Part shown: piece by piece, positions 1-5,002 of the stretch
How positions within the stretch are numbered: the stretch's first letter is position 1
Layout of the letters: each line of letters starts with the position of its first letter
DNA from: Acidobacteriota bacterium
Lineage (GTDB): Bacteria; Acidobacteriota; Terriglobia; UBA7540
DNA: 5,002 nucleotides
Direction: 5' to 3'
NCBI GenBank assembly: GCA_021827245.1
Contig: JAKAWN010000044.1
Coordinates: 19,241-24,242, forward strand
The notes under the pieces: model-generated
Database searches by the model: none
What the model was told of the DNA's origin: nothing
The model's input: the letters and a program-made list of their open reading frames with translations, nothing else
Translations under genes and position numbers: made by a program

Positions 1-417
1 AGTCAGGAAATTATGGATGAGCTTCTTCCCGCGCTGGTGTCAGAGGGCATCTTGACCGGACTGGTGACGGAGGACGTTTTCCTGAAGCTGCTGGAGGTTA
101 GAAACGCAGGCGAGACGGTCAATATACACACTTTGGGTGAAAGCTTGAGTTCTGAAAGCCAGCGCTTGCTCCATGAAAGTCTGCTGGCTTCTGAAGAAGT
201 TCTAAGCCGCGAGGATGCGGTAAGATTTTGCGATGCGCTGCGGCGAACAAAAATTGAGCGTGAACTGAGCGCCTTGAATCCTGTTATTGATGCGGCGGGA
301 CGAGAACAGGATTGGGCCCGGCTTACGGCGCTGAATGAGAACAAGGTATTTTTGATGAAGGAATTAGCCAGGATAAGGGAAAACTTGGAAATCGGAAACA
401 AAACTTCAACGAAATAG
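1..417 (+). CDS. dnaG: DNA primase DnaG, C-terminal part (5' end outside the window)
   Basis: The reading frame is open from base 1 and ends at TAG (415-417). It gives the last 138 residues of a protein that begins upstream, so the ATG at base 13 is an internal methionine, not a start. The visible part is all-helical and highly charged. It includes a block from about residue 78 (ALRRTKIERELSALNP) to a final ENKVFLMKELARI. That pattern matches the C-terminal helical domain of bacterial primases, which often end with an LRR..lerel...i segment followed by a .L..EK..L...L helix. In the family this domain contacts the replicative helicase DnaB, while the zinc-finger and TOPRIM catalytic domains lie further upstream and cannot be seen here. 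The identification also rests on rpoD lying directly downstream, the usual dnaG-rpoD order. A divergent C-terminus alone would be weak evidence. No terminator-like hairpin follows, so read-through into rpoD is possible. Confidence 0.8.
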   Translation, partial: SQEIMDELLPALVSEGILTGLVTEDVFLKLLEVRNAGETVNIHTLGESLSSESQRLLHESLLASEEVLSREDAVRFCDALRRTKIERELSALNPVIDAAGREQDWARLTALNENKVFLMKELARIRENLEIGNKTSTK

Positions 418-573
418 TATAGTATTACATCTGATTTAGCATAGCGGTCATCTGTCGAAAGGCTGATTTTCCGCTGCAAAACGTATGGTCAGCAGCAATC
501 AAGAACGTGCCCGGTTGGCAGGAGTTCTCCGGCGCAAAGTGCACGTGGCCCAAACCCCCAATTGCTCCTAAAC

Positions 574-578
574 GGAGG
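574..578 (+). promoter_or_regulatory. Shine-Dalgarno sequence that fixes the TTG start of rpoD
   Basis: GGAGG lies 8 nt before the TTG at 587. An in-frame TAA at 569-571 rules out any start further upstream, and the first in-frame ATG is 47 codons later, inside conserved region 1.1. The site therefore supports TTG as the true start. CTCC at 565-568 is complementary to GGAG at 574-577 with a 5-nt loop, so the site could be partly paired in the mRNA. Confidence 0.8.
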
Positions 579-586
579 CGGAAGCT

Positions 587-2278
<1,692 letters not shown>

Positions 2279-2437
2279 TGGTCCGTGCTGGAGGACGGGC
2301 ATTCCATCAGGAAATATTCCAGAGGCGCGTAGCCGGCGCGAGTTTCCTTTGGGGGCTTCTATTGCTCTGTAGCACTATGGCTGCTGCTAGCACAAGGCTG
2401 ATTCTTGTGAAAACGATGGCGCTACGCAGGAGTTTTT

Positions 2438-3199
2438 ATGGCCGACACTGACCTTCCTCCTGAGGCCGGGCAGGCTATGGCTCCCAAGCCTTTCCTCTCC
2501 CGACTGATCGGAGTATTTATCGAGCCCGGTGAAACGTTCGAGGACATAGTGCGCAAGCCGGACTTTGTCGCTCCCTTGATTCTGTTGGTTCTCGTTTCGC
2601 TTGCTGTGGTGGAAACGATGCTGGCGAAGGTCGGCATCGGCCGAATCATCCTGCGCACCTTGCAGGCGAGCGGGCGAGCGAACATGATGGATTCCGCGCA
2701 ATTGAACCAGGCGATCCAGAGAGGCGCTCCGATCGGAAGTGCCGTGATGCAGGTTATGTCTGTAGTAGGCGTTCTTTTTTTTCTGCTGGCGGTCGCCGGA
2801 TTTGGAATTCTCATATTGAACGTTTTTTTCGGCCAGCACGCACGGTTCAAGGAAGTGTTTTCGACGACCTGTTACGCCTACATGCCAAGCATCGTGGGTG
2901 CGGGGATGGCAATTGCTGTCGTGCTTTTTGGCAATCCTGACTTTTTCAACCCTAGCACTCCCGCGCCCACCAACCTGGGATTTTTCCTGAACCCGCTGAC
3001 GACTTCGCGCGTTGTTTTTGCGGTGGCAAGTTCGCTGGATATCATCATTGTCTGGTTCCTGATTTTACTTTCGATTGGGCTTTCGCGCGTCTCGCGGAAT
3101 GCAGTGAAGGCAGGCTCGATTTTCGTCACGTATTTCGGAGCGTGGATGCTGCTGGTGATGGTTAAAGTTGGGTTTGCCTTGCTTGCCAGAGCAGGATAG
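2438..3199 (+). CDS. YIP1-family polytopic membrane protein, function unknown
   Basis: The 253-residue product has a short cytoplasmic-looking head and about five hydrophobic segments, near residues 44-63, 103-127, 149-165, 195-215 and 228-249. Before the first helix is the stretch FIEPGETFEDIVRKPDFVAP (27-46). This resembles the entry motif of bacterial YIP1-domain proteins (P..tf..i...P.f..P), which places an amphipathic segment just before helix 1. The pattern of loop lengths and the N-V-F-F-G after helix 2 also fit that family. I see no catalytic motif, metal-binding cluster or signal peptide; the protein is probably an inner-membrane protein. Bacterial YIP1 proteins are mostly uncharacterised, and the name comes from a eukaryotic Rab-interacting family whose role should not be transferred. 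The ATG is well placed behind AGGAG (2428-2432, 5-nt spacing). T8 (2775-2782) and T7 (2823-2829) runs lie in the coding sequence. Family assignment is by motif and topology only. Confidence 0.75.
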   Translation: MADTDLPPEAGQAMAPKPFLSRLIGVFIEPGETFEDIVRKPDFVAPLILLVLVSLAVVETMLAKVGIGRIILRTLQASGRANMMDSAQLNQAIQRGAPIGSAVMQVMSVVGVLFFLLAVAGFGILILNVFFGQHARFKEVFSTTCYAYMPSIVGAGMAIAVVLFGNPDFFNPSTPAPTNLGFFLNPLTTSRVVFAVASSLDIIIVWFLILLSIGLSRVSRNAVKAGSIFVTYFGAWMLLVMVKVGFALLARAG

Positions 3200-3334
3200 C
3201 CTGACAGAACCGGACGGCATTTGCCCTGCCTCTCAGCCTGTGATAACAATTGACCTTCGAATCCTTCCGAAGCGAGATTTGTGTGACCGATGAACCTCGG
3301 GCTTGTGTCCCGCCGGAATTAAGACGTACGAATT

Positions 3335-4510
3335 ATGGGATTGAAGTTCACGATTGTTGCTAAAGACAAAGGCAGCAGAGCCAGAGCTGGAGTTTTACAT
3401 ACTTCGCACGGAGATGTTGAGACTCCCATCTTCATGCCGGTTGGGACTGCAGGAGCCGTGAAGGCGATGACCCAGGCTCAGCTTGAAGAAGTGGGCGCTC
3501 AGGTTATTCTTGCCAATACCTATCATCTCTGCATGCGTCCTGGCCATGAAAGGGTGCGGGAGTTCGGCGGCCTGCACCATTTCATGAGCTGGCCTCACCC
3601 CATCCTTACCGATAGTGGCGGTTTCCAGGTGATGAGCCTGAAAGGACTGGGCAAGGTCACCGAAGACGGTGTGTGGTTCAGTTCGCACCTCGACGGGTCT
3701 CGCCACTTTTTTTCGCCTGAGAACGTGATGGAGTTCCAGTTGGCGCTTGGTTCGGACATTATGATGCCTTTGGACGAATGCGTCGAATATCCGGCAACTC
3801 TGGAGACGCTGCGGCGGTCTGCGCGCCTGACGGGCCAGTGGGCTGCTCGTTCGAAGAAATTCTTTGAATCGAACGTGGAGTCTTTCCGGGAGGGGACCGG
3901 CGAAGATCCGGAGAATGCGAAACTGAGCCCCAGCCTTTTTGGGATCGTGCAGGGTGGAACGGACTATCGCCTGCGCCAGGAAAGCGCCATGGAGATTGGC
4001 GAGATCGGGTTCGACGGTTATGCCCTCGGAGGCCTTTCGGTGGGTGAGCCGAAGGATGAGTTGTATGGCGTAACCGAGCGCGTGGCAGGATTGCTCCCGG
4101 AGGGCCAACCGCGCTACCTGATGGGTGTGGGAACGCCGGAGGACCTGGTGGCCTGCGTGGCTCTGGGCATCGACATGTTTGATTGCGTGATGCCTACCCG
4201 CAATGCCCGGAACGGCAGCGTGTTTACGTCCACCGGCAAGCTGGTTATTAAAAGCGCACGGTACGCGCGCGACCGGGGTCCTCTGGATGCCGCGTGCGGA
4301 TGCCTGGTCTGCCGTCGATACTCTCGCGCGTACATCCGGCACTTGTTTGCGGTAGGGGAAATTTCGGCGGCCATGCTTGCCACCTACCACAACTTGTGGT
4401 TTTACCTTGACATGTTGAGCAGAGTTCGGCAATCTATAATATTTGGGGGGTTTGGAAAGTTTGTCGCCGGTGTGCGAGATGGTTCTGAGCTTGGATTCCG
4501 GCAAGGATAG
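3335..4510 (+). CDS. tgt: Queuine/preQ1 tRNA-ribosyltransferase (tRNA-guanine transglycosylase)
   Basis: The enzyme exchanges guanine-34 in the anticodon of tRNAs for Asp, Asn, His and Tyr with preQ1, a step in queuosine synthesis. The 391 residues carry the whole TIM-barrel family signature. Against Z. mobilis TGT numbering, D93 in TDSGGFQV matches D102; D147 and C149 (LDEC) match D156 and C158; Q206 matches Q203; G233-L234 and V236 (GGLSVGE) match G230-L231 and V233; and D283 in FDCVMPTRNARNG is the catalytic nucleophile D280. The zinc site is C321, C323, C326 and H352. Cys149 together with Val236 is the bacterial pairing associated with preQ1 rather than queuine. An insert of about 12 residues lies between D147 and Q206, most likely around 185-202. 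The ATG is the first possible start, since an in-frame TAA lies at 3320-3322; its Shine-Dalgarno is poor. The gene normally neighbours yajC and secD, as here. Confidence 0.98.
   Translation: MGLKFTIVAKDKGSRARAGVLHTSHGDVETPIFMPVGTAGAVKAMTQAQLEEVGAQVILANTYHLCMRPGHERVREFGGLHHFMSWPHPILTDSGGFQVMSLKGLGKVTEDGVWFSSHLDGSRHFFSPENVMEFQLALGSDIMMPLDECVEYPATLETLRRSARLTGQWAARSKKFFESNVESFREGTGEDPENAKLSPSLFGIVQGGTDYRLRQESAMEIGEIGFDGYALGGLSVGEPKDELYGVTERVAGLLPEGQPRYLMGVGTPEDLVACVALGIDMFDCVMPTRNARNGSVFTSTGKLVIKSARYARDRGPLDAACGCLVCRRYSRAYIRHLFAVGEISAAMLATYHNLWFYLDMLSRVRQSIIFGGFGKFVAGVRDGSELGFRQG
4407..4440 (+). promoter_or_regulatory. Possible internal promoter for yajC within the 3' end of tgt (weak)
   Basis: Exact consensus hexamers TTGACA (4407-4412) and TATAAT (4435-4440) lie inside the tgt coding sequence, about 165-200 bp before yajC. 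The gap between them is 22 nt, well above the usual 16-18. A second partial -35, TTGAGC at 4415-4420, gives 14 nt, which is too short. There is no TG extension in front of the TATAAT. This may be chance coding sequence, so it is kept at low confidence. Confidence 0.2.
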
Positions 4511-4606
4511 CGTAAAGTCGAGATAAGGAATTAGCAGCGAACCCTACTTATTCCGCCGTGAAATGCGGGATATTTCATCCTTAATCCTAATTTTGATGGC
4601 TCGGTC

Positions 4607-4969
4607 TTGGTCGAGTGTGTGTTAATCGAGCGGTTTGTTTTGGCGGCGGACCCCGGCGCGGGCGGGGCTTTGACTCAGTTTCTGTTGTTGTTTGCTCCCC
4701 TCTTTCTGATCTGGTACTTTCTCGTTATTCTCCCTCAGCAGCGTAATCGCCGTAAGACCCAGCAGATGTTGTCCAGCCTCAAGACCGGCGACCGCGTGAT
4801 AACTTCTGGCGGGATTTATGGTTTGATTACCGGATTTCGTGGTGATATTGTTCAGATGCAAATCGCCAATCAGGTAAAAGTGGAAATTGCCCGTACAGCT
4901 ATCACTGGCATTCAATCGGAGGATGAGGGACAGTCTGCACAGGAAAAGGGTTCAAAGGGAAAGAAATAA
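4607..4969 (+). CDS. yajC: YajC, Sec translocon accessory membrane protein
   Basis: YajC is a small single-span inner-membrane protein that co-purifies with SecD-SecF and the SecYEG export channel. From TTG at 4607 the product is 120 residues. It has a short N-terminal tail rich in Gly and Ala, one hydrophobic helix at about 23-42 (FLLLFAPLFLIWYFLVILP), the family PQQ-R motif at 43-46 followed by a basic stop-transfer stretch (RNRRK), then a cytoplasmic domain. That domain has the hallmark LKTGDRVITSGGIYG (58-72) and a later VKVEIARTAI strand-helix. The tail is charged and ends in Lys-rich sequence, and the length is typical. The start is uncertain: TTG 4607, GTG 4619 and TTG 4640 all keep the helix, none has a clear Shine-Dalgarno, and a TGA at 4559-4561 sets the upstream limit. 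It follows tgt by 96 bp, the standard tgt-yajC order, so secD would be expected next. Confidence 0.93.
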   Translation: MVECVLIERFVLAADPGAGGALTQFLLLFAPLFLIWYFLVILPQQRNRRKTQQMLSSLKTGDRVITSGGIYGLITGFRGDIVQMQIANQVKVEIARTAITGIQSEDEGQSAQEKGSKGKK

Positions 4970-5002
4970 GCTTCCTGCGCCACACTCCCAGGGACAAGGG
5001 AT

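Noticed and set aside
415..442. TAGTAT, TATAGT and TAGCAT -10-like hexamers just after dnaG, considered as an rpoD promoter
   Set aside because: None has a -35-like hexamer at 16-18 nt; the nearest candidate, TTGGAA at 385-390, is 24 nt away from TAGTAT.
2302..2320. Overlapping TTCC-GGAA-TTCC complementarity after rpoD, considered as a two-state RNA switch or operator
   Set aside because: Each stem is 4 bp with a 3-4 nt loop. Such short matches are expected by chance, and nothing else supports a regulator site.
3255..3272. Hairpin CTTCG/CGAAG with an 8-nt loop between the YIP1 gene and tgt, considered as a terminator
   Set aside because: The stem is 5 bp and the bases after it (CGAGATTTGTG) do not form a T-tract.
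3395..4504. Long open frame on the - strand opposite tgt (369 codons)
   Set aside because: It lies antisense to a gene with complete active-site conservation, its translation resembles no family I know, and long antisense frames are common opposite GC-rich coding sequence.
4524..4530. ATAAGGA, Shine-Dalgarno-like sequence after tgt
   Set aside because: No ATG, GTG or TTG start leading into an open frame lies at a suitable distance downstream.
4559..4577. Hairpin TGAAAT/ATTTCA with a 7-nt loop between tgt and yajC, considered as a terminator or regulatory site
   Set aside because: The stem is short and A/T-rich, with no T-run immediately after. It is weak by inspection and has no independent support.

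Overview
This window is a stretch of bacterial housekeeping genes, all on the + strand and tightly spaced. I see no CRISPR array, tRNA or rRNA gene, insertion sequence, phage gene or defence system. Base composition and codon use look even across the large genes, and nothing suggests horizontal transfer. The likely source is an Acidobacteriota-type bacterium. That is an inference from gene order (dnaG end, rpoD, a YIP1-family membrane gene, tgt, yajC), moderate GC content and the use of non-ATG starts. It is not proven by any single marker.

Layout: bases 1-417 are the 3' end of a gene read as dnaG (DNA primase), whose start lies before the window. A 169-bp gap (418-586) is the rpoD leader. 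It holds a strong Shine-Dalgarno, some possible weak secondary structure and no convincing promoter. Bases 587-2278 encode the primary sigma factor RpoD (563 aa, TTG start). A 159-bp gap (2279-2437) has no clear terminator, but it is open in one frame starting at an ATG that overlaps the rpoD stop. Bases 2438-3199 encode a five-helix YIP1-family inner-membrane protein of unknown role. A 135-bp gap (3200-3334) follows, then tgt (3335-4510), a complete tRNA-guanine transglycosylase with every catalytic, specificity and zinc residue in place. After a 96-bp gap comes yajC (about 4607-4969), a small Sec-associated membrane protein. The last 33 bases are non-coding as far as can be seen; in many bacteria secD follows here.

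Functionally the window joins two conserved neighbourhoods. The first is the primase/sigma-factor end of the macromolecular synthesis operon (DNA replication priming and promoter recognition). The second is the tgt-yajC(-secDF) cluster (tRNA queuosine modification and protein export). The YIP1-family gene sits between them. The points most worth a second look are small: the rpoD leader, a possible coupled 57-codon ORF between rpoD and the YIP1 gene, homopolymer tracts in the YIP1 gene, consensus promoter hexamers inside the end of tgt, and an uncertain yajC start.
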